Assembly: GCA_036562565.1 (NCBI GenBank)
Contig: DATCJY010000087.1
Span: forward strand, 1-64,000
Origin: DATCJY01 sp036562565
Lineage (GTDB): Bacteria; Bacteroidota; Bacteroidia; Flavobacteriales_D; Sanyastnellaceae
Reading direction: 5' to 3'
Length of the DNA stretch: 64,000 bases
This document shows, piece by piece, positions 42,421 through 51,351 of the stretch. The notes under the pieces were generated by a model that did no database searches, was not told the DNA's origin, and saw nothing but the letters and a program-made list of their open reading frames with translations. Positions within the stretch are counted from its first letter, which is position 1. The number at the start of each line of letters is the position of its first letter. The position numbers and the translations under genes are program-made.

Positions 42421-42894
42421 CTAGGTGGCGCTCACAATTGAATTCTTGGAAGCGATAATTGCCTTTGATGCTGCATCCAACAAGTCATATACAAGAGCAA
42501 AGCCATCCATGCCACCGTAATATGGGTCAGGAACAGAGAGTATTGTTGCTTCGGGATGTTCACTCAAAATGAGTTTCACCTTTCGCTTGTCTTCTTCGGA
42601 TGCGGCAAGGCGAATGATGTTGGAGTAGTTTGACTCATCCATGACATAGATGATATCAAAGTTATCGAAATCTGCCCTGGTGAATTGACGAGCTCGCAAA
42701 TCGGAAATATCAATTCCTTTGGTTCTCATGAATTCAATGGCCCTTCTGTCCGGGGCTTCACCAATGTGGTAATTGCTGGTTCCGGCTGAATCAACTTTTA
42801 TTTTCAATTGATTGAGCTGAGCATGATGGCGAAAAATGCCTTCAGCCATTGGAGAGCGGCAAATATTGCCGAGGCAAACCATTAAAACACGCAT
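42421..42894 (-). CDS. Low-molecular-weight protein tyrosine phosphatase
   Basis: A 157-residue phosphatase. The P-loop CLGNICRS (Cys7 nucleophile, Arg13) is at the N-terminus as in all members, and the general acid Asp is in SVPDPYYGG near residue 126. Members of this family dephosphorylate tyrosine in proteins, often tyrosine kinases of capsule export, but no such kinase is nearby. It follows the sensor kinase gene after 32 bp on the same strand, so it may belong to that operon. Confidence 0.93.
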   Translation of the reverse strand: MRVLMVCLGNICRSPMAEGIFRHHAQLNQLKIKVDSAGTSNYHIGEAPDRRAIEFMRTKGIDISDLRARQFTRADFDNFDIIYVMDESNYSNIIRLAASEEDKRKVKLILSEHPEATILSVPDPYYGGMDGFALVYDLLDAASKAIIASKNSIVSAT

Positions 42895-42926
42895 AAATAA
42901 AATTCGATTTATTTGTTGAATTTAAT

Positions 42927-44315
42927 TCATAAAGGCCATTCAATGATATAATGCGTCCCTTTTCTTGAATCGGAAGCAATATTGATGTTACCGTGGAGGA
43001 AGGTTACCAATGCTATGATTTTCCGAATTCCTCTTCCTTTGGATAAGGATGATTTTACGTCAAATCCACGGCCATTATCATCTACTTTTAATTGCAATTT
43101 TCCATCGGATTTTTCTAATACGACCTCCACTTCCGTTGCTTCCGAATGCTGGTCAATGTTCTCAAGCAATTCATTTGCAATGATGAGCAAAGCCATTTGC
43201 TGCTGTTCTGAAGGCTGCATATCACCGGCACGGTTGGTCCAGTCAATACGCAACTGTGGGCGAATAAAACTATTGCACAATGACTCCAGCCTTTCAGCGA
43301 TGGTGCCTGTAGTCGTAAAAATATTTTGCGTCAATTTTTTTGTTTCATTGGAAGCTTTGGTCAGCAAGTTTTGCAGACTCATGTACTTGTCCACCGGCAC
43401 CTGACTGCCGGTATCGCGACCAATCAACTCCAGTTGCATACGCGATTCACTGATGATATCTACCAAGCCGTGATTCACGGCTTTAATTGAATCATGTTGC
43501 TCCCTGAGTTGCTCTCCAATCAAAAAGCGCATTTTAATAATTTCTTGCTCTTGCTTTTGAATGTCTTTTTTAAGGGCTGATATCAATGTTTCACTTTCCT
43601 GCTTTAGTTGTTCTGTATTTTCTGTTTTGTCAGACTTCAGCTTATTTAATTCCTTTTTAATCTTCGATTTTCTGACCGCACTGAAAATGTATAACAGAAG
43701 GAACAACAGTGCCAATGCACCTGTCCAATAGAGTATCCACTTATAAAGGTCCAGCTCTCGCTCTTTATCTGCAACCAGAAATTTAGTCGACATTAAATTG
43801 GTTCGGAAATTCTGAATGGAGTCTTGCAATATTTGCAGGTTGCGAGTGTAATGCTCTTTATCCAATTGATAAATCAGTCCCGCACGCTCGCTATAAATCG
43901 CAAGTGCTTTGTCAAATTGCTTCTTGCCCAAATAATATTGGTAAAGACAATCCATTGCATCGGTTTGCCATTCGGTGTGGTGGAGGTGCTCTGCGATGGC
44001 GATGGCTTCAAGATAGTTTGCCTCAGCTTGTGCTGATTTCTTGGGATGGTTTTCCAGTATGTTCCCACGCAAGATGTAGATTTCATAGAGCGAAGCATGC
44101 TGCTCCAACAATGCGGCCGCAAAAAGCGCTGTATCCGTGTGCAGCCATGCACTATCCGGCAAGGAACGCTCTAAATAATCTTCCGCTTTGGCAATATGAT
44201 GTGCTACAAAAGTGGAATCATAAGTGAGTGTGACATCACTCGTATCCGGTTGATTCTGTGCAACGAATCGTGATACACAGCCCAGAAAAAGAATTAAAAT
44301 GAAGGTTGTCCTCAT
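42927..44315 (-). CDS. TPR-type membrane sensor histidine kinase
   Basis: A 462-residue protein with a signal peptide (1-19), a periplasmic helical region with TPR-like repeats (about 35-150), a membrane helix (about 192-213), a long coiled coil (214-270), and a HATPase domain. The H-box is degenerate: REQHDSIKAV with His274, where HisKA_3 proteins have a LHD motif. The ATPase has the N-box ANELLENIDQH (380-390) and DDNGRGFD (412-419), then GRGIRKI. It probably signals to a LuxR-type regulator encoded elsewhere. Its ATG overlaps the stop of the S41 peptidase gene by one base, so the two are coupled. Confidence 0.88.
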   Translation of the reverse strand: MRTTFILILFLGCVSRFVAQNQPDTSDVTLTYDSTFVAHHIAKAEDYLERSLPDSAWLHTDTALFAAALLEQHASLYEIYILRGNILENHPKKSAQAEANYLEAIAIAEHLHHTEWQTDAMDCLYQYYLGKKQFDKALAIYSERAGLIYQLDKEHYTRNLQILQDSIQNFRTNLMSTKFLVADKERELDLYKWILYWTGALALLFLLLYIFSAVRKSKIKKELNKLKSDKTENTEQLKQESETLISALKKDIQKQEQEIIKMRFLIGEQLREQHDSIKAVNHGLVDIISESRMQLELIGRDTGSQVPVDKYMSLQNLLTKASNETKKLTQNIFTTTGTIAERLESLCNSFIRPQLRIDWTNRAGDMQPSEQQQMALLIIANELLENIDQHSEATEVEVVLEKSDGKLQLKVDDNGRGFDVKSSLSKGRGIRKIIALVTFLHGNINIASDSRKGTHYIIEWPL

Positions 44316-45814
44316 TATTTCTGTTTAATCAATGTTTTAACCAATTCCAGATGCGGGTCGCGTTCTGCATTTAAATCTGCTGCAGTTGCGCGAACCATGT
44401 GATGGGGCTGAATCGGTTCCTTTACGTATTCAAAAGTATCGTCATAGTTATAACGAATAGTGGATATGGAAACCTTGAGCTTTGTATTGGGCAACTGATA
44501 GCGTGAGGCATTGCCCCATGTGCCTGAAGTAGGCCCCAGACAAGGTGTTCCAATGACAACTCCTCTATTCTTTTTATAAAATGCACTGGTGAAATCTACA
44601 CTTGCTGATGCGGACAGGCTGTTAATCAACAGATATGCATTTCCTTCATATACATACTTGGGCTTCTGCACCACCTTGTCATGGAAGAAAAAGGTGTCCA
44701 CTTGTCCAAGCGGCATACTTCTGAAATACTGAAAACTGCGTATGTCTTCGTTTTTGGGATAGAATATCTTAATCAGTAGTTTGGATATCCACAAGTCCAT
44801 TCCTTTGTTGCGTGCTAATGCCAACTCGCTGTTGCGCGCAATCACGTTGTTGGGCGTATTGTATCCCTCCGCATCCAGAAAAGAATAGAGATATTCCACC
44901 CACGCACTGCTGCCACCTCCATTGTTGCGCAAGTCAATAACCAGGTGCTCGTAACCATTTTTGCGTGCTTTCTTGAATGTCTTCTTTACCGTTTTTTTCA
45001 GCTTGTGGCTATTGGGAGGCGAGAAAGTGGAGAGTTTGAAATAAACCAAAGAAAGTTCGTCATCAAATTTTGCATCAATCCATTTATTGATGTCCAATTT
45101 GGAGCGCTGCTTTCGCTTCTCCAAGTACTGTCTCTTTTGATAGCCATGGAGGTAGTATGTCTGAGCGCTATCACTTCCGAAAGGAATCACCACGAATTCA
45201 TTCAGCGAATCCAATGAATTGTACAAGGCATTCATGTTCGGTATGAGTGTGGTAGCAATGTCATAACGCGCTTCGTGGGCATCGCCCTCGGTGCAGGCAT
45301 AATCCAATGCCAAATCATAGAGGAAATCCACATCCATACCGTTGATGCTGAGCAAGCGGCCACCTTTGGGCAACACTTCTTCCCAATCATGCCTGATCAG
45401 AAATTCTTTGTCAAAGCGATCATTAGCGGGCTTTCTCACCAGCGTGAAAGGAACTACATAGCTCCTGCCATTGGCAAATGCAAGTTCGACTATCTGACCA
45501 TACTCCAGCGAAGAATGCGAGTCGCTCATAACCTGCATGCACTTGGCCACAACACGTGTGAAATCGCGCAAGGTCATTACCGAATCAATAGATGCGGCAC
45601 TTTGATCAAACGCTTGATAAAATGCTTCTTCGCCACAAAAAGCAAATGGTGAAGGATGGCTTTTGAGTATGGTTTCTTTTAAAGAATCCAAATCGCTCTG
45701 CAATACCTCGCGCGTAAATAGCGAATCGGGTTTTACCTGTGCTTGGAGTACAGTGATACTCCCAAGAAGCTGGAGCCCTATCAGTACCCATGCACGGTAG
45801 AAAATGTTGTGCAT
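44315..45814 (-). CDS. Exported S41-family peptidase
   Basis: A 499-residue protein with a signal peptide (MHNIFYRAWVLIGLQLLGSITVLQA-Q, given as two parts in the frame). The N-terminal half has a PDZ-like segment (GGRLLSINGMDVDFL). The S41 core has HLVIDLRNNGGGSSAWVEYL and the nucleophile region LLINSLSASASVDFTSAF with the catalytic Ser, then GVVIGTPCLGPTSG. This is the tail-specific-protease/C-terminal processing peptidase fold in the form common in Bacteroidota. ATG 45814 is chosen over TTG 45823. It overlaps the start of the sensor kinase by one base, suggesting a shared role in envelope signalling. The substrate is unknown. Confidence 0.88.
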   Translation of the reverse strand: MHNIFYRAWVLIGLQLLGSITVLQAQVKPDSLFTREVLQSDLDSLKETILKSHPSPFAFCGEEAFYQAFDQSAASIDSVMTLRDFTRVVAKCMQVMSDSHSSLEYGQIVELAFANGRSYVVPFTLVRKPANDRFDKEFLIRHDWEEVLPKGGRLLSINGMDVDFLYDLALDYACTEGDAHEARYDIATTLIPNMNALYNSLDSLNEFVVIPFGSDSAQTYYLHGYQKRQYLEKRKQRSKLDINKWIDAKFDDELSLVYFKLSTFSPPNSHKLKKTVKKTFKKARKNGYEHLVIDLRNNGGGSSAWVEYLYSFLDAEGYNTPNNVIARNSELALARNKGMDLWISKLLIKIFYPKNEDIRSFQYFRSMPLGQVDTFFFHDKVVQKPKYVYEGNAYLLINSLSASASVDFTSAFYKKNRGVVIGTPCLGPTSGTWGNASRYQLPNTKLKVSISTIRYNYDDTFEYVKEPIQPHHMVRATAADLNAERDPHLELVKTLIKQK

Positions 45815-45842
45815 ACCTCGCAATGCTGTCGTGTCGGAATGA

Positions 45843-47888
45843 CTATTCTTGATTCAATTTTTTCACCATGGTCAGGATGGTGGCAAGAGCAACGGTCTCT
45901 CCCGTTTCATCATAAACATCCACCAAGAATTTAACGATGCCTTTGGCAATATCGTCTTCGGAACGTTTTTCCTGATCCACTTTTTCTTTTACCGTAAGAC
46001 GGACACCTATTGTCATTCCGGGATAAACCGGTTTAGTGAAGCGAGCATCTTCTATGCCGTAGTTCAACAATACCGGACCTTTTTTAGGATCCACAAATAA
46101 TCCGGCCGCTTTTGATAATACAAAGTATCCGTGAGCTACGCGTTTTTCAAAGATGGTTCCCTCAAGAGAGGTGGCATCCATGTGTGCATAGAAATTGTCA
46201 CCACTCACATTTGCGAAGTTGACAATGTCTGCTTCCGTAACGGTGTGTTTGTGCGTATAAACGGTTTCACCGATTATCAGCTCTTCAAAGTGCTTTCTGA
46301 ATACGTGCGGATTGGCTTCAATTTGCTTTCCACCATATTGATATACATTGGTGATAGCTGTCAGCGTAGTGGGAGAACCTTGAATCGCTGTGCGTTGCAG
46401 GTAGTGCATCACTCCGCGTTTTCCACCCATCTCTTCGCCTCCACCGGCACGACCGGGACCTCCGTGCACGAGTAATGGCATTGGTGAACCGTGGCCGGTG
46501 CTTTCCTTGGCACAATCGCGGTTGAGTACCAATATTCGTCCGTGATGTGATGCAGAATCCAGCACAAAGTCCTTTGCAATCTTATCGTCATAAGTCGTGA
46601 TACTGCACACCAGTGAGCCCTTGCCCATCTTGGCCAGTTGAACAGCTTCATCAAGATGCTTGTATGGCATTAAAGTAGTAATCGGACCAAAAGCCTCTAC
46701 ATCGTGTGAAGCGGTATTCTTGAATGGCTCTTTGTTCAGCAACAAGATGGGTGACATAAACGCTCCTTTATCATAAGAAGCATCAATGAGCTCATGTTGA
46801 TTTGGTGCGCCATAAACCACTTCTGATTGTTGCTTGAGAATTTCCAATTTTTCCAGTACTTCTTGGCGTTGGGCCATACCTGCAAGCGCCCCCATGCGCA
46901 CGTTTTCATTTAACGGGTTGCCGACCGGTGTTTTTGCAAATGCATTGGCCAACGCGATTTGTACGTCTTCCACATATTTCTCCGGTACTATCACTCTGCG
47001 GATGGCCGTACACTTCTGTCCGGATTTCACGGTGACTTCCTTGCGTACTTCTTTGATGAACAAATCAAATTCATCTGTTCCGGGGGCAGCATCTTCTCCG
47101 AGAATGGCGGCATTCAGCGAGTCCGCTTCCACATTGAATGGTACTGCTTCTTCCAAAATGCGCGGATGACTCTTGAGCATTTTTCCCGTATGTGCACTTC
47201 CGGTAAAAGTTACTACGTCTTGCGAAATCACATGGTCGAGAATGCCATTGGCGCTTCCACAAATGAGTTGCAACGAACCTTCAGGCAATATTCCTGAAGC
47301 AATAATGTCTTTTGTAATGGCTTCGGTAAGGAAGGATGTAATGGTGGCCGGCTTAACTACTGCCGGTACGCCTGCCAAAAGGTTCACCGCAATTTTTTCA
47401 AGCATGCCCCAAACAGGAAAGTTGAATGCGTTGATATGAATGGCCACCCCTTCTTTAGGCACCATGATGTGATGACCTATAAAGGTGCCTCCCTTGGAGA
47501 GCTTGGCAGCTTCACCGTCCACATAGAAGCGCTCATTAGGGAATTGTCTTCTCAAAGATGAATAAGCAAACAGATTGCCGATTCCGCCATCGATGTCAAT
47601 CCAGCTATCAATCTTGGTTGCCCCTGTTTTATAGCTTATTTGGTAATATGCATCTTTTCTTTCCGTGAGATAAAATGCTAATGCTTTAAGCATTCTGCCG
47701 CGTTCATGGAAGGTCATTTTGCGCAATGCCGGGCCGCCCACAATACGTGCATAATTGAGTACTTCGGCAAAATCAATTCCGTCAGAACTCGCCAAGGCTA
47801 TGACTTCCCCTGTTACTGCATTGTAGAGCTCCTTGCCTGCTCCACTTCCCTCAATCCATTGACCGTTGATATAGTTGTGTAATTTCAT
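45843..47888 (-). CDS. paaZ: Bifunctional aldehyde dehydrogenase / enoyl-CoA (oxepin-CoA) hydratase PaaZ
   Basis: A 681-residue fusion. Residues 1-520 are an aldehyde dehydrogenase with NAFNFPVWGMLEK, the active-site Glu254 in FNVEADSLNA and Cys293 in SGQKCTAIR. Residues 540-681 are a MaoC-type hotdog hydratase with ADIVNFANVSGDNFYAHMD and GRAGGGEEMGGKRG between the two. PaaZ opens the oxepin-CoA ring and oxidises the resulting semialdehyde in phenylacetate degradation. No other paa gene is in the window, so the pathway cannot be confirmed. The gene is divergent from the DUF5362 gene and shares a compact promoter region with it. Confidence 0.93.
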   Translation of the reverse strand: MKLHNYINGQWIEGSGAGKELYNAVTGEVIALASSDGIDFAEVLNYARIVGGPALRKMTFHERGRMLKALAFYLTERKDAYYQISYKTGATKIDSWIDIDGGIGNLFAYSSLRRQFPNERFYVDGEAAKLSKGGTFIGHHIMVPKEGVAIHINAFNFPVWGMLEKIAVNLLAGVPAVVKPATITSFLTEAITKDIIASGILPEGSLQLICGSANGILDHVISQDVVTFTGSAHTGKMLKSHPRILEEAVPFNVEADSLNAAILGEDAAPGTDEFDLFIKEVRKEVTVKSGQKCTAIRRVIVPEKYVEDVQIALANAFAKTPVGNPLNENVRMGALAGMAQRQEVLEKLEILKQQSEVVYGAPNQHELIDASYDKGAFMSPILLLNKEPFKNTASHDVEAFGPITTLMPYKHLDEAVQLAKMGKGSLVCSITTYDDKIAKDFVLDSASHHGRILVLNRDCAKESTGHGSPMPLLVHGGPGRAGGGEEMGGKRGVMHYLQRTAIQGSPTTLTAITNVYQYGGKQIEANPHVFRKHFEELIIGETVYTHKHTVTEADIVNFANVSGDNFYAHMDATSLEGTIFEKRVAHGYFVLSKAAGLFVDPKKGPVLLNYGIEDARFTKPVYPGMTIGVRLTVKEKVDQEKRSEDDIAKGIVKFLVDVYDETGETVALATILTMVKKLNQE

Positions 47889-47917
47889 TTTTGTCCTCTT
47901 CTAAAAATAAATAGAGA

Positions 47918-47950
47918 GGCGAATTTAGTCGGCAACTTTCTATATTCGCC
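47918..47950. promoter_or_regulatory. Divergent promoters inside an inverted repeat between paaZ and the DUF5362 gene
   Basis: GGCGAAT (47918-47924) and ATTCGCC (47944-47950) form an inverted repeat. Each arm carries a -7-like element, TAAATTCG on the minus strand (47920-47927) facing paaZ and TATATTCG on the plus strand (47941-47948). Both differ from TAnnTTTG in the same single base. Confidence 0.4.
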
Positions 47951-47977
47951 ACTTTCTAAAATCCTAAAAAAATAACC

Positions 47978-48403
47978 ATGAATGAACTCCTAGACCGCGA
48001 TGACCAAAGCGGAATGCAATTTCTTCCTGAATCCATCAATCACTTACGCGTTGCTTCCAAGTGGGCAAAGTTCATTGCCATCTTCGGATTGGTGATGACC
48101 GGACTCATGCTTTTGATTACCGTTTTCTCCCTTTCAAACACAATTGGTTTTGTGGGTGGTGGGAATGTGCTATTCTCCGTGTTCTATATAGCCTTGATGT
48201 TCTTCTTCTTCCTTTGGGTATTTCAGTTTGCACGCAATTCCCAGAACGCCATAAGGAACAACAACGCTCACGATCTGGCTCATGCTATGCGCTATTTGAA
48301 ATATTATTTCGTGGCGATGGGGATAGCCTTGTTAGCTTGGCTTGTTGTCTTAGTTGTTGTTCTGGCCAGCTTCGCTGTTGCAGGAGGCAATTTGTTTCGC
48401 TAG
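47978..48403 (+). CDS. Small integral membrane protein, DUF5362-like
   Basis: A 141-residue protein with a polar N-terminus and three or four membrane helices (about 30-54, 60-84, 108-137). It has the charged cytosolic stretch FARNSQNAIRNNNAHDLAHAMR between helices. It resembles the DUF5362 family of small membrane proteins in Bacteroidota. The function is unknown. It stands alone between paaZ (divergent) and hutI (convergent, 9 bp gap). Confidence 0.78.
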   Translation: MNELLDRDDQSGMQFLPESINHLRVASKWAKFIAIFGLVMTGLMLLITVFSLSNTIGFVGGGNVLFSVFYIALMFFFFLWVFQFARNSQNAIRNNNAHDLAHAMRYLKYYFVAMGIALLAWLVVLVVVLASFAVAGGNLFR

Positions 48404-48412
48404 TTCAACTAC

Positions 48413-49657
48413 TTACCTCTCAATACCCTTGATGAACACTTGCTCTATCAAGTTGTGTCCAAACGAATATGGAACGAACGCTAGTGAAGGCATTTCCTTA
48501 GTAATAAAGAATGAAGCATCTTTCCCACGAGAGATGCTTCCGTTTTTTTCGGACAATTTCATTGCATAAGCACCATTGAGGGTTGCTGCATGAATGGCTT
48601 CTTCCGGAGTCATGCCCATGTTGATGCAGGCAAGGCTCACCATCAAATTCATATTGCTGCTGGGGGCTGTTCCCGGATTGAAATCCGTTGCCACGGCTAA
48701 GGGCAAGCCCGCATCGATGATTTTTCTTGCAGGAGTATAGGGAATGCGAATAAAGAATGAACAACCCGGAAGTGCTACAGGCATGGTCTGTGAGGCTTTC
48801 AATACCTCAATGTCTTCATCTGAAACTAACTCCAGGTGGTCAACACTCAAAGCGTTGTACTTCACACTGACTGCCACTCCACCTATCACATTGAACTGGT
48901 TGACATGGGTTTTCGGAATAAGACCATGCTTCACGCCTGCTTCCAAAATGCGTTCGGTGTCTACTACGGAGAAGTAGTTTTTCTCACAAAACACATCGAT
49001 GAATTCCGCCAAGCCTTCCGCAGCGACAGCGGGAATTGCTTCTTTGATGAGCATATCCACATACTCAGCCGGACGATTTTTATAATCAACGGGATAAGCG
49101 TGGGCTCCTAGGAAAGTCGCTTTTATTGTGAGTGGATGATTCTCTTGTAATTGTTTAATCACGCGCAACATCTTGAGTTCCGCCTCCAATGACAAGCCAT
49201 ATCCGCTTTTGATTTCCACGGCACCGGTACCGAGTCGCATCATTTCATTGAGGCGTTCATAGGCTGCACCGTATAGTTCTTGCTCTGAGGCCTTAGCTAA
49301 TCGCGCTGCTGAATTGATGATACCGCCACCGCGGGCCGCAATCTCTTCATAACTCAGTCCATGGATTCTATCAACGAACTCGCCTTCGCGGGAGCCAGCA
49401 TAAACGGTATGCGTGTGTGAATCTACCCAAGAGGGGAAAATGTATTTTCCTGAAGCATCAATGACCTCTAAGTCGCGCCAATCGGTGATACCCGGCCAAT
49501 CTTTCATGAGGCCGTAATCAGCTATGATGCCATCTTCTACTGCTAACCAAGCATCTTCCAACACAGGAAGATTTTGCATTTCCTTACCACTGACGAATTG
49601 TGGTGCATCGTCATAAACACCTACGAGTCCTTTGATATTCTTGATGAAGAGTTTCAT
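48413..49657 (-). CDS. hutI: Imidazolonepropionase
   Basis: HutI (414 residues) opens the ring of imidazolonepropionate to formiminoglutamate in histidine breakdown. Metal ligands and family marks are VDSHTHTVYAGSRE, ARGGGIINS, EIKSGYGL, HVNQFN and ATDFNPGTAPSSNM. Length is normal. No hutH, hutU or hutG genes are in the window, so the histidine pathway is scattered. A short dyad (TGTCCG-N7-CGGACA, 49657-49675) starts in the start codon and could be an operator. Confidence 0.95.
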   Translation of the reverse strand: MKLFIKNIKGLVGVYDDAPQFVSGKEMQNLPVLEDAWLAVEDGIIADYGLMKDWPGITDWRDLEVIDASGKYIFPSWVDSHTHTVYAGSREGEFVDRIHGLSYEEIAARGGGIINSAARLAKASEQELYGAAYERLNEMMRLGTGAVEIKSGYGLSLEAELKMLRVIKQLQENHPLTIKATFLGAHAYPVDYKNRPAEYVDMLIKEAIPAVAAEGLAEFIDVFCEKNYFSVVDTERILEAGVKHGLIPKTHVNQFNVIGGVAVSVKYNALSVDHLELVSDEDIEVLKASQTMPVALPGCSFFIRIPYTPARKIIDAGLPLAVATDFNPGTAPSSNMNLMVSLACINMGMTPEEAIHAATLNGAYAMKLSEKNGSISRGKDASFFITKEMPSLAFVPYSFGHNLIEQVFIKGIER

Positions 49658-49675
49658 GTCCGCAAAGAACGGACA
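49657..49675. promoter_or_regulatory. Dyad TGTCCG-N7-CGGACA at the hutI start
   Basis: A perfect 6+6 bp inverted repeat beginning at the hutI start codon. It could act as an operator or a 5' hairpin. Confidence 0.3.
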
Positions 49676-49792
49676 AAACTTATTTTACCGGATAGTGCTT
49701 AATTATAGCCGTGCGCAATCCAACCTCATCAAAATCATCATGCAATGCTTTTCCAACATGGATATTACGGTGATGAGCGAAAATCATTTTTA

Positions 49793-50746
49793 TCAAACGT
49801 TCGCAGCTGCTCTCCTCAGTCGGTCGTTGATGGCGCGACCAAGACCATGGTCTGGAACGGGTTCCGCAATTATTACATCTGCATCGGTTTGATCCAATTC
49901 GCGCATTACTTTGAACAAATTGCGAGCGGCTTCGTTGAGGGAGCCTTCGCGAGATAGCACTTTATGCAGAGTGTCTTTCGGTTCGCCCTCAAAGGTGATG
50001 AGCGCGATTTTCTTGTTTGAATTTTTGCTCACCAACTCTTGAATATTTCCAAGTAGAAAAGGCTTGCGCGGTGCATAGTGTGAAATCAATAGCCCCGGAG
50101 CAGAAGGTTTGCTGCTGCTTGTGGTATTCACATTTACCTTGCCAATGATGCTTTCAATTTTTTCTACACCTAATCCACCGAGGCGAACTACAACAGGTGT
50201 TTCCTGCGTGCAATCGATAATGGTGGATTCTACTCCTACTTCACATGGACCTCCGTCTAATATCAACTGAATCTTTTCTCCCAGTTGTGCTTTGACGTGT
50301 TCCGCAGTGGTAGGAGATATATATCCAAAAGGATTGGCACTCGGGGCAGCTAAGGGGAAGTCGAGCTTTCGCAAGAGTTCCAATGTGAGCGGATGTTCCG
50401 GCATGCGAATGCCTACAGTGTCCAATCCACTCGTTACTAAATCAGGAATGATGGATTTCTTTTTGAGCAACAAGGTCAACGGTCCCGGCCAGAATTTTTC
50501 TGCAAGCAATTGTGCCTTTGCGGGAAACTCTATCGCCAAAGATTTCGCTTGTTCCACAGAAGCTACATGCACAATCAATGGATCAAAATGCGGACGATTC
50601 TTTGTTTCAAAAATTTTGATAACCGCCTCAGGATGGAGGGCATTCGCTGCTAGACCATAGACTGTTTCAGTCGGAATGGCTACGAGTTCGCCAGACTCCA
50701 ACAGGTCTTTTGCTTTCTGAATGTCCTGAGAAATTGTTGCTTCCAA
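49793..50746 (-). CDS. Threonylcarbamoyl-AMP synthase (Sua5 type)
   Basis: A 317-residue enzyme that makes threonylcarbamoyl-AMP from threonine, bicarbonate and ATP, the first step of t6A tRNA synthesis. The YrdC domain (1-200) has IPTETVYGLAANA, FEPKNRP-like FETKNRPHFDPLIVH, WPGPLTLLL, VGIRMPEHP, APSANPFGYISPT and the binding loop GPCEVGVESTIID. The linker SAPGLLISHYAPRKP and the C-terminal Sua5 domain are present, so it is the long Sua5 (TsaC2) form rather than short TsaC. MtaB, which modifies t6A further, is also in this window. Confidence 0.94.
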   Translation of the reverse strand: MEATISQDIQKAKDLLESGELVAIPTETVYGLAANALHPEAVIKIFETKNRPHFDPLIVHVASVEQAKSLAIEFPAKAQLLAEKFWPGPLTLLLKKKSIIPDLVTSGLDTVGIRMPEHPLTLELLRKLDFPLAAPSANPFGYISPTTAEHVKAQLGEKIQLILDGGPCEVGVESTIIDCTQETPVVVRLGGLGVEKIESIIGKVNVNTTSSSKPSAPGLLISHYAPRKPFLLGNIQELVSKNSNKKIALITFEGEPKDTLHKVLSREGSLNEAARNLFKVMRELDQTDADVIIAEPVPDHGLGRAINDRLRRAAANV

Positions 50747-50804
50747 AATCTGATACCCTGCGAGGCTGCAAAGAACGCAAAGAATCTGCGAGGTTCATAA
50801 TGCA

Positions 50805-51293
50805 CTACTTAGTTATCGGCTTCTCCTTTACTATCAATCCAATTTCCATGGCATAGTGGAGTTTTTCAATACCCTGAGGCATCGTGTGTTCGAATGTGTA
50901 GGTATAATCCCCATGAAATGGGAAATGCTTGTTCGATTCCAACTCATATTCGAGGTCGATGATATCAAAACCTTTATCTCCAATGAATTCGCCTTTCTCA
51001 TCGCGCACGTTGAATTCAATATCGCGAAGGGTGCGCTCACCATCTGGATTGGTCTCGGTCATGCGCATTCTCACTTTATCAAATTGATAGCCGGTAGCAT
51101 AGCGGAAAGTCAACACCATTTGCTTTGGATAGCGGTTGTCATCTATATGCAAGACAAAGGTCTTTTTGTCATCGCGATGCCACTCGTTATCACTGAACTT
51201 CTGATATTCTTTGAAGATGATATTTTTATCGGTGCAGGAGCTAAGCATAACGATGCCCATCAATGCAAGCAATAAGTGTTGAATGTTTTTCAT
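50805..51293 (-). CDS. gldH: Gliding motility lipoprotein GldH
   Basis: A 162-residue lipoprotein (signal MKNIQHLLLALMGIVMLSSC, Cys20). The mature part has the GldH pattern: IFKEYQKFSDNEWHRDDK, then the TFRYATGYQFDKVRMRM region, and KGFDIIDLEYEL. GldH is one of the core gliding/T9SS-associated lipoproteins of Bacteroidota. ATG 51293 is chosen because the longer frame start at 51350 would put 19 residues before the signal peptide and run up to the neighbouring stop. It lies 58 bp after the AGCS transporter gene on the same strand. Confidence 0.88.
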   Translation of the reverse strand: MKNIQHLLLALMGIVMLSSCTDKNIIFKEYQKFSDNEWHRDDKKTFVLHIDDNRYPKQMVLTFRYATGYQFDKVRMRMTETNPDGERTLRDIEFNVRDEKGEFIGDKGFDIIDLEYELESNKHFPFHGDYTYTFEHTMPQGIEKLHYAMEIGLIVKEKPITK

Positions 51294-51351
51294 GCGTGAA
51301 GTAAGTGAATTTCGAAGAGCGTAAAGGTATTTGAATAAAGTGGACAACACT

